The notes beneath the pieces were generated by a model that was not told where the DNA came from, made no database searches, and was given only the letters and a program-made list of their open reading frames with translations. A stretch of 64,000 bases of DNA from Megalobrama amblycephala (lineage: Eukaryota > Chordata > Actinopteri > Cypriniformes > Xenocyprididae), in the NCBI RefSeq assembly GCF_018812025.1, contig NC_063065.1, forward strand, positions 33,125,121 through 33,189,120, written 5' to 3'. The stretch's first letter is position 1; each line of letters begins with the position of its first letter. Below are positions 1 through 11,289 of the stretch, piece after piece. The translations under genes were made by a program, and so were the position numbers.

Positions 1-168
1 ACGAGTGTTTACCATCGGCATTCGCTGTGATCGTGTTTTAGTGGATTCATTATGTCGGACTCACCGCAGGTAACTCATGATCTGCAGTTGTTACTCCTGT
101 CTCCTGACAAAAACATTGCATGCAGCGCCTGTGGAGTGTGGAAAGTTACTGGAGCGTGCAGCCGCGCT

Positions 169-278
169 CGTCTCTCACAAAGAACGTCATGGCAGTGATT
201 GACAAGCCAGAGGGCCAATCCGTGCACGTCTCTCACAAGGAACGTCACGGCAGTGATTGACAAGCCAGAGGGCCAATC
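169..278 (+). repeat. Tandem pair of about 54-bp units carrying CCAAT boxes
   Basis: Two adjacent units begin CGTCTCTCACAA and run through GTGATTGACAAGCCAGAG to GGCCAATC. They differ at only a few bases. The same pair occurs in the copy at about 41549-41650, where the second unit is slightly shorter. Each unit ends in CCAATC, a CCAAT-box match, so a promoter role inside the element is possible but not shown. Confidence 0.7.
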
Positions 279-307
279 GTTTACGCGATGATCGCGTAAA
301 CGATTGG
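273..307. other. Perfect 16-bp-stem hairpin
   Basis: The arms CCAATCGTTTACGCGA (273-288) and TCGCGTAAACGATTGG (292-307) are exact reverse complements separated by TGA. The second copy (41645-41679) has one changed base in the right arm. Each arm carries a CCAAT motif, one in each orientation. Confidence 0.9.
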
Positions 308-570
308 CTGATGTTTTTAAGGCCCTTCCTCGTGCACAGATGATGTACATTAATATTATTACTTTCAGTGCACCTAATAAATAGTCTTTTATCAGTTAGT
401 AAAGACAGTTTCAAGTAATATTGCAAAAATGTATAAAACAAAACATCCTCTTTAGCACCTTTAAGGGACCATCCAAGTCTCTGTGCTCTGGCGCAAGTTA
501 TGCGGCAACATTCAACACAGTGTCAGAGGTTTGTTATGAAGTAGCACTAGTAGCCTTAGCACACACACGT

Positions 571-783
571 TTGTTTTTGTGAATTGTGGGGACATTCCAT
601 AGGCGTAATGGTTTTTATACTACACAAACCGTATTTTCTATCACCCTACACAACCCTACCCCTAAACCTACCCATCACAGAAAAATGCACATTTTTACTT
701 TCTCACAAAAACTCATTCTGTATGATTTATAAGCCTTTTGAAAAATGGGGACATGGGGTAATGTCCTCATAAGTCCTCATAAT
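571..783 (+). repeat. Dispersed repeat containing GTGGGGACATTCCATAG
   Basis: Non-coding repeat that starts with GTGGGGACATTCCATAGGC and contains a C-rich CCTACCCCTAAACC core. A diverged partial copy lies at 36246-36312 (TGGGGACTTTCCATAGAC and TTTTTATACTGTACAAACTG). No ends or duplications were identified. Confidence 0.6.
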
Positions 784-915
784 TGTCGATTAATAAAGTC
801 TGTGTGCCTGTTTCTTGCATTATACTGATATATAATCACCTCAAAACTCTTTGCCATAGTGCTTGACTTGCAAACCAATACATTTTTATGTTTGTTTCAT
901 ATTAACAGCTACATA

Positions 916-2401
916 CACTGAACAAAATTATAAATGCAACACTTTTGTTTTTGCCCCATTTTTCATGAGCTGAACTCAAAGACCTAAGACTTTTTCTATG
1001 TACACAAAAGGCCTATTTCTCTCAAATATTGTTCACAAATTTGTCTAAATCTGTGTTAGTGAGCACTTCTCCTTTGCCGAGATAATCCATCCACCTCACA
1101 GGTGTGGCATATCAAGATGCGGATTAGACTGCATGATTATTGCACAGGTGTGCCTTAGGCTGGCCACAATAAAAAGCCACTTTTAAAATGTGCAGTTTTA
1201 CTGTATTTTACTGTACAAAAACCAGTCAGTATCTGGTGTGACCACCATTTGCCTCACGCAGTGCAACACATCTCCTTCGCATAGAGTTGATCAGGTTGTT
1301 GATTGTGGCCTGTGGGATGTTGGTCCACTCCTCTTCAATGGCTGTGTGAAGTTGCTGGATATTGGAAGGAAACATGCTCAATGGGTGACATGTCCGGTGA
1401 GTATGCTGGCCATGCAAGAACTGGGATGTTTTCAGCTTCCAGGAATTGTGTACAGATCCTTGCAACATGGGGCCGTGCATTATCATGCTGCAACATGAGG
1501 TGATGATCGTGGATGAATGGCACAACAGTGGGCCTCAGGATCTCATCACGGTATCTCTGTGCATTCAAAATGCCATCAATAAAATGCAGCTGTGTTTGTT
1601 GTCCATAACATACGCCTGCCCATATCATAAGTCTGCCAACTGCCCTGTACAGTGAAAACCGGGATTCATCCGTGAAGAGAACACCTCTCCAAAGTGCCAG
1701 ACGCCATCGAATGTGAGCATTTTCCCACTCAAGTCAGTTACGACAACGAACTGCAGTCAGGTCGAGACTTCAATGAGGATGACGAGCATGCAGATGAGCT
1801 TCCCTGAGACGGTTTCTGACAGTTTGTGCAGAAAATTCTTTGGTTATGCAAAGCCGATTGTTGCTGCAGCTGTCCGGGTGGCTGGTCTCAAATGATCTGG
1901 TGAAGATGCTGGATGTGGAGGTCCTGGGCTGGTGTGGTTACACGTGGTCTGCGGTTGTGAGGCCGGTTGGATGTACTGCCAAATTCTCTGAAATTGCTTA
2001 TGGTAGAGAAATGAACATTCAATTCACGGGCAACAGCTCTGGTGGACATTCCTGCAGTCAGCATGCCAATTGCACGCTCCCTCAAAACTTGCGACATCTG
2101 TGCCATTGTGGTGTGTGATAAAACTGCACATTTTAGAGTGGCCTTTTATTATGTCCAGCCTAAGGCACATCTGTGCAATAATCATGTAGTCTAATCAGCA
2201 TCTTCATATGCCACACCTGTGAGGTGGATGGATTATCTCTGCAAAGGAGAAGTGCTCACTAACACAGATTTAGACAGGTTTGTGAACAATATTTGAGAGA
2301 AATAGGCCTTTTGTGTACATAGAAAAAGTCATATCTTTGAGTTCAGCTCATGAAAAATGGGGGCAAAAACAAAAGTGTTGCGTTTATAATTTTGTTCAGT
2401 G
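916..2401 (-). mobile_element. Tc1/mariner-type DNA transposon, decayed
   Basis: The element is 1,486 bp. Its terminal inverted repeats of about 65 bp begin CACTGAACAAAATTATAA, and TA dinucleotides at 914-915 and 2402-2403 match the TA duplication of the Tc1/mariner superfamily. The transposase lies on the minus strand between the repeats and is broken. Only a few terminal bases differ between left and right ends, but the coding region has several indels. Confidence 0.93.
1226..2106 (-). pseudogene. Tc1-like DD34E transposase, frameshifted
   Basis: This would encode the cut-and-paste transposase that binds the terminal repeats and moves the element. Reading from the start codon at 2106, the N-terminal helix-turn-helix is visible (MAQMSQVLRERAIGML, then TRAVARELNVHFSTIS). 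The first catalytic Asp is in LFTDESRFSL (near 1665-1685), the second in MLQHDNARPHVA (near 1475-1500), and the Glu in SPDMSPIEHV. There are 34 residues between the second Asp and the Glu. At least two frame changes break the protein, one after the helix-turn-helix region and one right after the catalytic Glu near 1365-1370. The C-terminal end (REANGGHTRY) survives. It cannot make active enzyme. Confidence 0.9.
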
Positions 2402-2782
2402 TATGTGTAGTTTTTAGACAGTAAACTTGCTCAAAAGCTCATCTGATACAGCATTGCGAAACATGACATGACACTCAATAAAAGAGCTCAAAGGCTTGTA
2501 AAACCAAGCTAAAATCTCACATCTCACATTTGCTTTTGATAACTTTGGTTGATTTTGGGTAGGGTTTAGTGTAGGTAGTACATTATTTTCAAATGCGATA
2601 AGGCATTAACCTTTTAGCACATCTCAATGGACATTTCATTACTGAACTGCTACAATACATACAGCAACCAATGCAATAAAGGCCCAGATATACTGACGGC
2701 AAAGTTTTTTGTTCTTTACTCAGGGGGGGATCTAAAAATGTACTGTTAGCGAACATCCCAATGCTGCCCACACTGCTGAGTG

Positions 2783-2785
<3 letters not shown>

Positions 2786-2837
<52 letters not shown>
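2786..2837. repeat. Compound (TA)n(TG)n microsatellite
   Basis: An alternating TA run passes directly into a TG run, ending at GTGTGTAAAT. Confidence 0.95.
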
Positions 2838-3029
2838 AAATATGTGCTTTCCTCTCAATAACAAAATACTAAAACAAAAATAACAGCGGTGAGAAAAAGG
2901 TAGTTAAGAAAATATCTTATCATAGTGATGTGGATGCTTGCACAAATATGGCACTTCCAATCAAGTCACGTCATGTTTATATAGAAGCTTTTTTCTGCCA
3001 TGGAATAAAAAAATAAAATGAAAATAAAG

Positions 3030-3206
3030 GTAATTGCGACTTTTCATCTCACAATTCTGACTTTTATTCTATCAATTGTGAGTTTATATCACACAATTCT
3101 GCCTTTATAACATGCAGTTGTGATTTTATATCACACAATTGCGAGTTTATATCATGCAATTCTGAGAAAAAAGTCAGAATTGCGAGATATATACTCGCAG
3201 TTACCT
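3030..3206. repeat. Degenerate tandem repeat of CACAATTCTGA / TTGCGAGTTTATATC units
   Basis: About six imperfect units alternate motifs such as TCACAATTCTGA, CAATTGTGAGTTTATATC and CAATTGCGAGTTTATATC. Neighbouring units are partly inverted relative to each other, so the stretch can fold on itself. Confidence 0.7.
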
Positions 3207-3519
3207 TTTTTATTCATTGGGGGGAAAAAAAACATATGTTTATTTACAGTATATATATTGTTTACAATAGATTGTTTAAAAGCAAGCATCTTTACAGTAA
3301 AAAAAAACAAAACAAAAAAAACCTGGTCAGTATCTCTTTCATTTAGAATTACAACTTCAATTTCTACTATAAAGTGGCTCTCCAGTGTATTCACGTTTTT
3401 AATTGCGGACGTCTGACCTTGATGGACTGAACAGAAGAAATGAACCAGAGATGATTTCTACGTAAAGAAGGCGGAGCCTTAGAGCCACACCCACCTATTA
3501 CATAATCGCCACAGACCAA

Positions 3520-3690
3520 TGGGAGTTCAAAGGTGTTTACTAGCCAAACTTTTCCAGAAAGTTTGCTTTGGCAAGCTGTTTAAAACTCCCAAAACAAACG
3601 TAAAATGAACTTTGTTTTGGCCTGATTTTGTTCAAAGTGGCGTTCGCACCAGTTTGTTCTTCGATATTGGTTGAATTATATCATGGCCTT
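3520..3690 (+). repeat. Dispersed repeat related to 11290-11400 and 57690-57840
   Basis: The segment with AACTTTGTTTTGGCCTGATT and TTTGTTCTTCGATATTG matches 57690-57840 on the same strand and 11290-11400 on the opposite strand. In the 11.3-kb copy the outer edge reads GGCCCTGATATACTTCAA, resembling the TATACTT-type ends of the Harbinger-like element at 48440-49072. Family assignment is inference. Confidence 0.6.
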
Positions 3691-5636
3691 AAAACATTGC
3701 CAGCTTCACATTCATCTGTTTCAGAGAAAAATGAACATGCTTTTAGTGTCACTGACTGGACAATTCACTTTGAAAGTGTCACGAAATGCACAAGAGGCAA
3801 CATAATATTTTGCAGGAATGGTGCCATAGGCATATTTTTGCAATGAGCCTTTAATTTTAGTTTATTGGCACATTCGCTGGTGTAAATTTGAACTAGCGAA
3901 TCAAGTGAAAATAAGTCTTTAGTACATTAGCTCTAAGTTGTGACGTATGGCACAGGGCCAGCCCAACTTTGTTTAACACTTTGGCACTTTAAATCACCTA
4001 TATACATATTATATTAACAGCAGCTGCTAACAGTTTAGTCTACAAATTTAAAACATACACTGAATATGAAATACTGCACTAAGGACATACCATAGAGCCA
4101 AACAATTCATTTTTTAAATAATATTTTGTTTTGAGAACACCATCATTTATGTAGGCAGTGAAACAATCAGGTGGAGATCTGTACTGATAAATAACATCTG
4201 TGTCCAAACCGCAATTCACAGAAGCCAGCGGCAGGTGATTTTCGCATTGTTTACGGAATACCTGTGGAATTTCCTCATTCCATAAATAAGCTGTTTGACT
4301 GACTACATAATGGTTTTCCGGATGGTACGTCACACCACACCACGCCGCTCATATTACAGAAGTCTTTTGTTTGCCCTAGTTTGGCTTGGCATTGATACAT
4401 GCCCCAAAAGACAGGCCTGCATTTGTAGTATCAGATTCTAGTGGAATGGATGGCATAGACAAGACTAGGGTCTGCTCTTGTGCTGTAATTGGTGTGTAAA
4501 TATTCATAGGGTTGTACGTTTTCCTCTTTTAGGTGGGGGTTAACCACCACACACTCCATGTCAGGACTCTTCTGGGGCCCGGCAGTATTAATGTGTCTTC
4601 TGCCTTTGGATATGAACATGTGCACGCACACACACACACACGTGCTTTCTGCTCAGGGGGCACTTTAACATAATTCATAAATATGGATAAACTTTCTGTC
4701 AGTATTTTTTAGTCTGCCACTTGCCCCCCCTCAAGGTTTTTGCGGTATGTTTCCAGCTCATTACCTAATGATTTTATAGCTTTGGAGTCTGATTCATGTT
4801 TATGGATGTAAATTGATATCATCCAGTTTCAGGTTTGTGAATGTGCAGATCTATATTAATCATGAGCATTCTTCTGCATTAATAGATTTTTTTATTATTA
4901 TTATTCATAGGCAAGAAAACCATGCCATAAGTATCTAAATGTATCTAAATCCTTTCTTTTCTTTTACAAGTTATAAAGCCAATGTAAGTAAAAAGTAATA
5001 AAATATATGACAAAATATCTAAAATAATTGTTAGAGTGTATTCAATTTCGTAATATAATAAGGGTCTTTTAAATATGTGGCCTTTTTTATACGGCCAGTA
5101 CCAGATTATATAACCAGTTACACAGTTGCATTATTTATTCAAATTAAGTGTGAATAAATGCCTATTGTGGATAAAAGTCACTGTGGCTTTTTGGCTTTTT
5201 CTCTTATTTGAATTTGCATATTGTAATAAGAGACCATGAATTTGAGACAAATTGAAATCCTAGAAGAACAGAAACATGTCCTGTTTCTCCAAGCAGAATG
5301 TAACTGCGGTTTCCTGTCATCATTTTTTTTTTTGTCCAAAGGTCTTGATTGTTGAATTTCATACTACATTTTAGGCCGTGCTGAAAATTGCATTTCATTC
5401 GGTTTCAGTTTTTAGAGAGCTGGTAAAAAATATTAACCATTCATATTTGGAAGACTGATGGTACATGAAAATCCAATAATTTCAATATGGCTATTAGCAT
5501 GTTTTTGGTTGATAAAGCTTTGCTAGATGGTTGTTGGGGTGTTCTGGAGGGTACAGGCAGTTGCTTACTGGTTTGAATTAAAAGAGACTTGTGCTTTCAT
5601 AGCTACAAAACTCAAAGCCAGTGGTTTCTTGCATCA
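3690..5636. other. Unannotated AT-rich stretch
   Basis: No gene, transposon end or RNA gene was recognised. A short (CA)n run lies at 4626-4641. The block at 4430-4620 is less AT-rich than its surroundings but shows no sustained reading frame. Confidence 0.5.
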
Positions 5637-5640
5637 TTAA

Positions 5641-5870
5641 AGGGATAGTTCACTCAAAAATGAAAATCCTGTCATCATTTACTCACCCTCAAACCTGTAT
5701 GAATTTCTTCGTTCGGCTGAAAGGAAGATATTTGGAAGTATGTCAGTAACCATGCAGATCTCGCCCCCTTTTGACTACCATAGTATTTATTTTTCCTACT
5801 ATGGTAGTCAATGGGGGCGGGATCTGTTTGGTTACTGAGACTGGTTACTGACTGAAGTTCGACTATTATG
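5641..5870. mobile_element. TTAA-flanked foldback MITE, family D (AGGGATAGTTCACYC end)
   Basis: TTAA at 5637-5640 is followed by AGGGATAGTTCACTC and ACTCACCCTC. The interior folds back: GACTACCATAGTA and TACTATGGTAGTC flank a short loop at about 5785-5810. The matching right terminus is missing. Related copies are at 24476-24550 and 27641-27879. I recognise it as a very common cyprinid repeat and do not assign a formal name. Confidence 0.8.
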
Positions 5871-5879
5871 CTATTTTAA

Positions 5880-6110
5880 AGGCTCCTAATTTTCTATTGA
5901 AGGTCTCCTACAATAGGTTTGCAGCATCACCTCTTTTCTTACAGTGTCTGAAATGGTTCGAAAATGGATGCGGTCTCCCTCTCTTACGCTGCTCTGATTG
6001 GTCAGATGGCCGGGTATGTTGTGATTGGTCTACTTCTTACAGTGCATGTCAGAAACGAAACACCCATTACCATATCTGAATTTCAGCTTCAGATTTTCCT
6101 CAGCAGTTGA
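5880..6110 (+). mobile_element. TTAA-flanked element fragment, family F (AGGCTCC end)
   Basis: TTAA at 5876-5879 precedes AGGCTCCTAATTTTC. The segment with GCTCTGATTGGTCAGATGG and TGTTGTGATTGGTC is matched in reverse orientation within 47280-47640. The inverted CCAAT motifs (ATTGG) are conserved in both copies. No right end was found. Confidence 0.55.
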
Positions 6111-6647
6111 TACACAGTGATATGAATAGTAATGATTGTGTTGGTTTCACCGTATCAATTTGAGCCCGAATCCTCATCCTTTTTGAAATACATGTAAAAA
6201 AAAAAAAGCCCAACAAATTTCAGGCAGTTCAGAATCGTTTCTTTCTTTTGGGAGACAATAACTCCATTTATTGTGCACTTTGATCTTTGAAACTTTGCAG
6301 ACCTTTTATATCCACAAACATCTACAATTACACACTGCATGAAAGGTAATATCTGAAAAAAAAAAAAAGTTTAATAGGGGCACTTTATTTTTTTCATAAC
6401 TGAATATTTGTCTTCCAGCCTCTGTCCATGTTCAAGATAGTAGAACTCCCCAGAGATGTTCTGCTTTACCCCAACACCATCATGTCCTATAAATGCAGCA
6501 GGAATTAATGTTGCTTACTCAGATTTCTCTTGCATGGGCATTTTCCTAATGCTGTTAACACCTCTCATGACCTTCTGCTCATCATACATTTAACCCATAC
6601 ATCTGCATGCAGATATTTGATTTCTGATGTGCAAGTATAGTTGTCAG

Positions 6648-6648
<1 letters not shown>

Positions 6649-6696
<48 letters not shown>
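6649..6696. repeat. (TA)n microsatellite
   Basis: Uninterrupted TA run of about 24 units. Confidence 0.97.
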
Positions 6697-6699
<3 letters not shown>

Positions 6700-7357
6700 T
6701 TAAACCAGCTACACAGTTATTAGCTTAAACTGTAGGTTCAGAGTCCGTCCCAACATAAAAGTGATTTTTTTTTTCTCAACTAATAAGAAAATTGTTAGTT
6801 TAGGCTAAAGTAAATTACCGTGAAAAAAACTGAAAATATAGCTGCAACCAGCAATTAACGGGGTTCAAGTGTTTTAAGACCTTTAAGCACACAAAAAAAA
6901 AGTTTTTTGTTTTATTTAGCAAGCCTGTAACCATCTCGATCATAGATGGAAAAGACCATTTACAGCCAATACAGGCAATTTACCATAGGAAATATGTGGT
7001 TTTTAAAGCTTTATAACAGTTATTAATGTTGAGCCAAAAACCTAGGATTAGTTCACCAAAGTTGGTTTTTGAAATATTTTCCAATATTTATCAATTCGAT
7101 GGACAGAGGCACTTCGAACGTTTTGGCGACCCTTGGAGACCGTGAAAGGAAATTTCAACTTTTTTTTTTTTTTTTTTTTTTTGACAATTATTGCCAATCA
7201 GTCTCCGGAGAATCTCGCTGCACTGGTTTGGTTCTAATCAGGCCAAAAACCTAGGACTAGTTTGCAAAAGTACATTTTTCAAAAAATCCAAAATGCCCTG
7301 CAAATTTCGCCAAATCAGAGGCATGCATTTTGTCTGTCTTGAGCCAAGGATTCCAAC

Positions 7358-8408
7358 CATAGACTGTAAAAAAAGATGGACGCCGCGACGCCGCTTCCTT
7401 CCATTGTATTGAACTGAAGCCAAAATGGGCTGACGAATGGGCGCTGACACGTTACGCAATACGTCAAAAAAAAAAAGTTTGGAGCCTGGGCATGCGCAGA
7501 AGGAATCGTCAGTGGAGCCGGAGGCGGAGTCGCGATATCAAACTTCCGCCCAGACGACTGCGTCATCATTCATGTATTTTAAATAGACTATAAAAATTAT
7601 ACACAATTTAAAAGTCTACCTATAAAATAATAGGCTATTCTGTTTCTAGAGCAATAATATTTTTGAAACAGCAAATTCAGTAGATAAAATCAATATAATA
7701 TGCCACTAGAAACAACTCTTAATCGTCAGAAACGGTCCTGCCATTTTAAATCAAGTTCAACTAACGTTACAGGAGATCGATTGCTGTAATTAGAGTAAGC
7801 TATCATTAGTTTTGTCCTGCTAATTATTATTTTATACCCATAAAAATAATAAGTAACTGCCAGATAACGATCACCTGCTTTTTCCCGACATGGTTAACAT
7901 TAGGTGTGTTATCTTAACTAATAACATTTATTAATTAGCTTATAACACCCACATTTGATGTTACAGAAAAAAAACGTTCAGTGATCCGTCAGATCCTGTA
8001 GGTCGGTTAGTACAGTTTACTGCTGAACAACTCATTTTGTTGGTGTTAAATAACAAAGAAATCGAAAATTAACAGTTAGTTAATACATCTTCAATCTCCC
8101 CTTGAAGCTCCGACAGTCCTCAGACAAGCTGTCAATCAACTTCGAATCATGACGACACGCCCCGTTTTTATAGCATCAAATTGCTAGCTAAAATCTAAAT
8201 CATCACAAAAACGAACAATTGAATATATATCAGTGTGATAACAACTACCTTAAATGACCAAAACCATCTTTCAGAAAGTTTTATTTGAAGCAGAATTTAT
8301 TTTTAAGTTTTCACTGAAGTCTCATTCGACTGCATTGAGAGGGCGGGGTTTATGACCTGTACCTGTAGAGCCCGTGGCTTCACTTTTCAGAACGTATGAG
8401 ACACACCC
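7358..8408. mobile_element. Insertion flanked by 9-bp direct repeat GATTCCAAC
   Basis: The segment starts CATAGACTGTAAAAAAAGATG and ends GAGACACACCC. The same 9 bases, GATTCCAAC, lie at 7349-7357 and 8409-8417, which looks like a target-site duplication. No terminal inverted repeat or transposase is visible. An 8-9 bp duplication would suit a hAT- or Mutator-like insertion, but the ends do not decide it. Confidence 0.6.
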
Positions 8409-8430
8409 GATTCCAACAATATAACCCTGC

Positions 8431-8542
8431 GTCTCAATCAGCTCCCTAGTTCCCTAGGTCGTGAATCAGTATATCATGCAAGTGAATGTGGCTGATTCCC
8501 TGATCAGTGCCCTGACTACTGAACTAGGGAGCTGATTGAGAC
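8431..8542. repeat. Short foldback: 22-bp perfect inverted repeat
   Basis: GTCTCAATCAGCTCCCTAGT plus TC (8431-8452) is the exact reverse complement of 8521-8542. The loop is 68 bp. This looks like a small MITE. Confidence 0.85.
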
Positions 8543-8789
8543 ACACGGTTAGACACTTGAGCCTTCGCTTAACGGTTCGGGGGTTATGAGACATTTTGTA
8601 CTTTTGATCGCTATAGCGCCCCCGTCAGGCCGATCGGGGCGAGCCTTGGTGACGTTGTAGGCGGTGTGAGTACTATCAGCCCTCAAAGTTTCATCTCTAC
8701 AACTTAGAGTTTGGTCTGCCTGATCACTTTTATGGGAGAATGCTGATCCTTGGAAAATGTAACAATTATAACAGAATTTCAGCGCTACA

Positions 8790-9900
8790 TGCTTGAACAC
8801 CTGATAACACAATCACACAACATATGTGTTCTGTTTAAGATTTCCATCTTTTTAATCCGGTATCATTTGGCTCCATTTTGAAAACTTATAGCAAAGTAGA
8901 GCATTCTGGGAAATGTTCTTTCACCATGATCCATTAAATTTAACTGAAATTGAGGTTTAAATGAGATAATAATTTTATTCCATTTTAATTTGAATTCAAC
9001 ACAGATTACAATTCTGCATTTACAGCTACATTGTAAAACATAAAGTTGATATAAATTCACCATAATGCATTGGCAATGTCTCAGGTATTCCTGGAGATTT
9101 TATAACTTATGACTGTGTATTTCATTAAGCGATGTATTGTTAATATACCAAGCTTCTTGAACTAACAAAATCTTTTCTTTTTTTTTTTCTATTTACCTTA
9201 AAATGTACAGATAACAACCACACAGGATAAAAAAAGGAACTCACATGAGGGATCAGAGTTGCCTATTCATAAAACATGGTCAATTCTCAATAATAAAAAA
9301 GATGCACAGGGTCACACACAAAGACAAAGCTTCATCAGCCCATGGATAACACTAAAATAACCCAGTAAACATTAACAAAACACCAAGCCATCTAACGTAC
9401 ATTACTGACAACAATGAATTATTTATATATAAATAAAATTAAACAAAACTATTTAAATAAAATATAATCATATGTGATTTCACAGTTTTTTTCATTGTAA
9501 ACAATTTGGTAATTCATAGTTTTTTCTATCAAAAATGATAAAATTGAATGCATTTTACAGTAAAATTACATATAATGTGATGTTAAACCACAGTTTGTTG
9601 TATATAGGCTATCTTTAATCAGTAGGCTAAAGTTAATCATGTAACAGATTTAACTGCAACACTTAACCATTTTTTTTTTTTAATGTACCTCAATTCAATT
9701 CTGAAGTGTGCACAACCCTGTAGTGGAGACAAGTTGGTTTGTCGTAAACACCTTGTGTCTTGCTTAAGCAGTTCTTTCACCCCGAATCACTGCAGCATTA
9801 GATCCACAACTACAGCATCAGGAGAATTATGCTTTACAGTTGACTCAATAAATCAGTGAACAAGCCCAGGTGTCCATCCGTCATAACATATCATCTCTCC
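8790..9900. other. Unannotated AT-rich stretch
   Basis: No coding or repeat structure recognised beyond short poly-T runs (9175-9189, 9670-9682). Confidence 0.5.
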
Positions 9901-10420
9901 TCATTCTACCCTACCTTCTCTATTTCCCTCACTCTATTCCCTGTCTCTTCAGGCCTCATCATGGTGGAAGAGGCAATTGTTTTTACAAACACCTCTGCTA
10001 TTTGAGGCCGAGCGGCTCTCGCCCCCTCCTCCTCTCGGTGCATGTCATCGACAAGACTGACAGCTAATGATGAAATACGAGCAAGTGATTTCTCGCCACC
10101 CGTCAGTGTGCGAGAGTCCTAAGACCCCGTGGTGCGGCGCTGGAACAGATGTGCAGGAAGATTTGTTACAGCTCGTAACTTGTCCACTGCCTCAGGCCGC
10201 GAGCTCTGAGAGTCAGCATTCCCTCCCACGACCCCCTGCGAGCGAGCACTTTTTCTTTATAGAGTGCTGAACGTGTGGGCTGACATGGTACTGACTGGCA
10301 GCGGCATACGGGACCGACTCCACCTCTGGGATTACATGTGGAGAACGAGAGACAAGCACGTTGAATGTAACACAAATCCATTTAATGAAACAACGAGGCT
10401 ACCATATGCTCCAAGAACAT
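9900..10420. other. GC-richer non-repetitive island
   Basis: This block (for example GAGGCCGAGCGGCTCTCGCC at 9999-10018) is less AT-rich than its flanks and shows no match to any repeat in the window. Short open frames occur on both strands without recognisable domains. It is a candidate conserved non-coding element or an unrecognised exon; the sequence alone does not decide. Confidence 0.3.
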
Positions 10421-10516
10421 ATGAGGTACATGATTTGGCATCATTATTACATAAACGCCAGTTAAAAGAGCACTGAGACAAAACAAACTGTAGAATTATA
10501 TATATGACTCTGTTAA

Positions 10517-11230
10517 AGGGGACCTATAATGCCACTTTTACATGAATTAATATAATATTAATACAAGATTTAATATCAATACAATTATTATAACGTGTAA
10601 AATTTGCCCCTATTTGGGTGTGAGCAAAAACACGCCGTTTTTGTGTGTGTCCCTTTAAATGCAAATGAGCTGCTGCTCCCGGCCCACTTTCCAGAAGAGG
10701 GCGGAGCTTTAACAGCTCAACAACAACAAAGCTGGAGAATCTCACGCAGCCAAAATGAGGATTGTCAGTAACGGTGTTCAGCCTTACATTGTTCAAACCG
10801 GAGTCGACACTGATGGAGAGACTCAGGAAGAAGTTACAACTTTTAGAATGAAACTGGACGTTTCTGAACGGTTAGTGGATAAATTTATGTAGTTGCTGTG
10901 GAGTTGATTCAACTCATCCACTAGCATGTGTCGTCATGTTAATCTTAAAATGAAGGCATGGGCAACAACACTCAACAACTCTTTCAGGCCCATCTTGGCC
11001 TTACCCCGGGATTTATGTAAATTTTGGGGTTTGTGATGTCACCAACCCAAGAAGAAGCTTGTTGTAGTCCCTACCAGAAATTTGTTGTAGTAGTTAAAAA
11101 GTAATTTTTGTAAAAGAAAATATCTCCCTTTGCATTGAACTTTGAGCGTCGTAACTTTGCAGATGTTGTTTATGCTCAAACAGCAACACTTACTAAAGTT
11201 AAAACAGTGAAACCATAATCAAGGACCCCT
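10517..11230 (+). mobile_element. TTAA-type element, family C (AGGGGACC end), copy 1
   Basis: TTAA at 10513-10516 precedes AGGGGACCTATAATGCC. The right end reads AAGGACCCCT followed by TTGT, a decayed TTAA. Internal sequence 10600-10910 matches the inverted copy at 50840-51200. It contains TCCCTTTAAATGCAAATGAG, with an ATGCAAAT octamer, and the conserved 45-codon frame listed separately. Beyond about 10945 the two copies differ, so one is rearranged. Confidence 0.8.
10755..10892 (+). other. Conserved 45-codon frame inside family C element
   Basis: The frame starts ATG at 10755 and ends TAG at 10890-10892. It begins MRIVSNGVQPYIVQTGVD and continues with TDGETQEEVTTF. The inverted copy at 50882-51019 has a frame of identical length with about five amino-acid changes and no indel. 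That suggests a remnant coding exon of the autonomous parent, although 45 codons can stay open by chance in young copies. I do not recognise a domain. Confidence 0.4.
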
Positions 11231-11289
11231 TTGTTACATTTTTTCAACTTTGTTACATTTTTTAAACATGCTTCCTGTTACAATTTCTT

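Larger units (their letters stand above)
1..460. mobile_element. TTAA-flanked DNA element, family A (AGGTGG ends), left side cut by window edge
   Basis: This is the right-hand part of a non-autonomous DNA element. The second copy at 41158-41832 shows the full structure. Bases from about 40 to 460 match that copy closely, and the right end reads CATCCTCTTTAGCACCT followed by TTAA at 461-464. No transposase is visible. The stretch contains a tandem duplication (about 169-278) and a 16-bp hairpin (273-307). TTAA duplications are known for the piggyBac and Kolobok superfamilies; the AGG-type end is not the usual piggyBac terminus, so Kolobok-like is my inference. Short minus-strand reading frames here are repeat-derived. 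Confidence 0.75.
6835..8790. mobile_element. Dispersed repeat split by nested insertions
   Basis: The left part (about 6835-7348) contains GCTGCAACCAGCAATTAACG, and the right part (about 8553-8790) contains TCGCTATAGCGCCCCCGTC. I recognise both as parts of one abundant cyprinid non-autonomous DNA repeat. A 1,051-bp segment (7358-8408) and a short foldback (8431-8542) sit between them. Poly-T at about 7159-7182 lies in the left part. The recognition is from memory of the family; superfamily not assigned. Confidence 0.6.
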
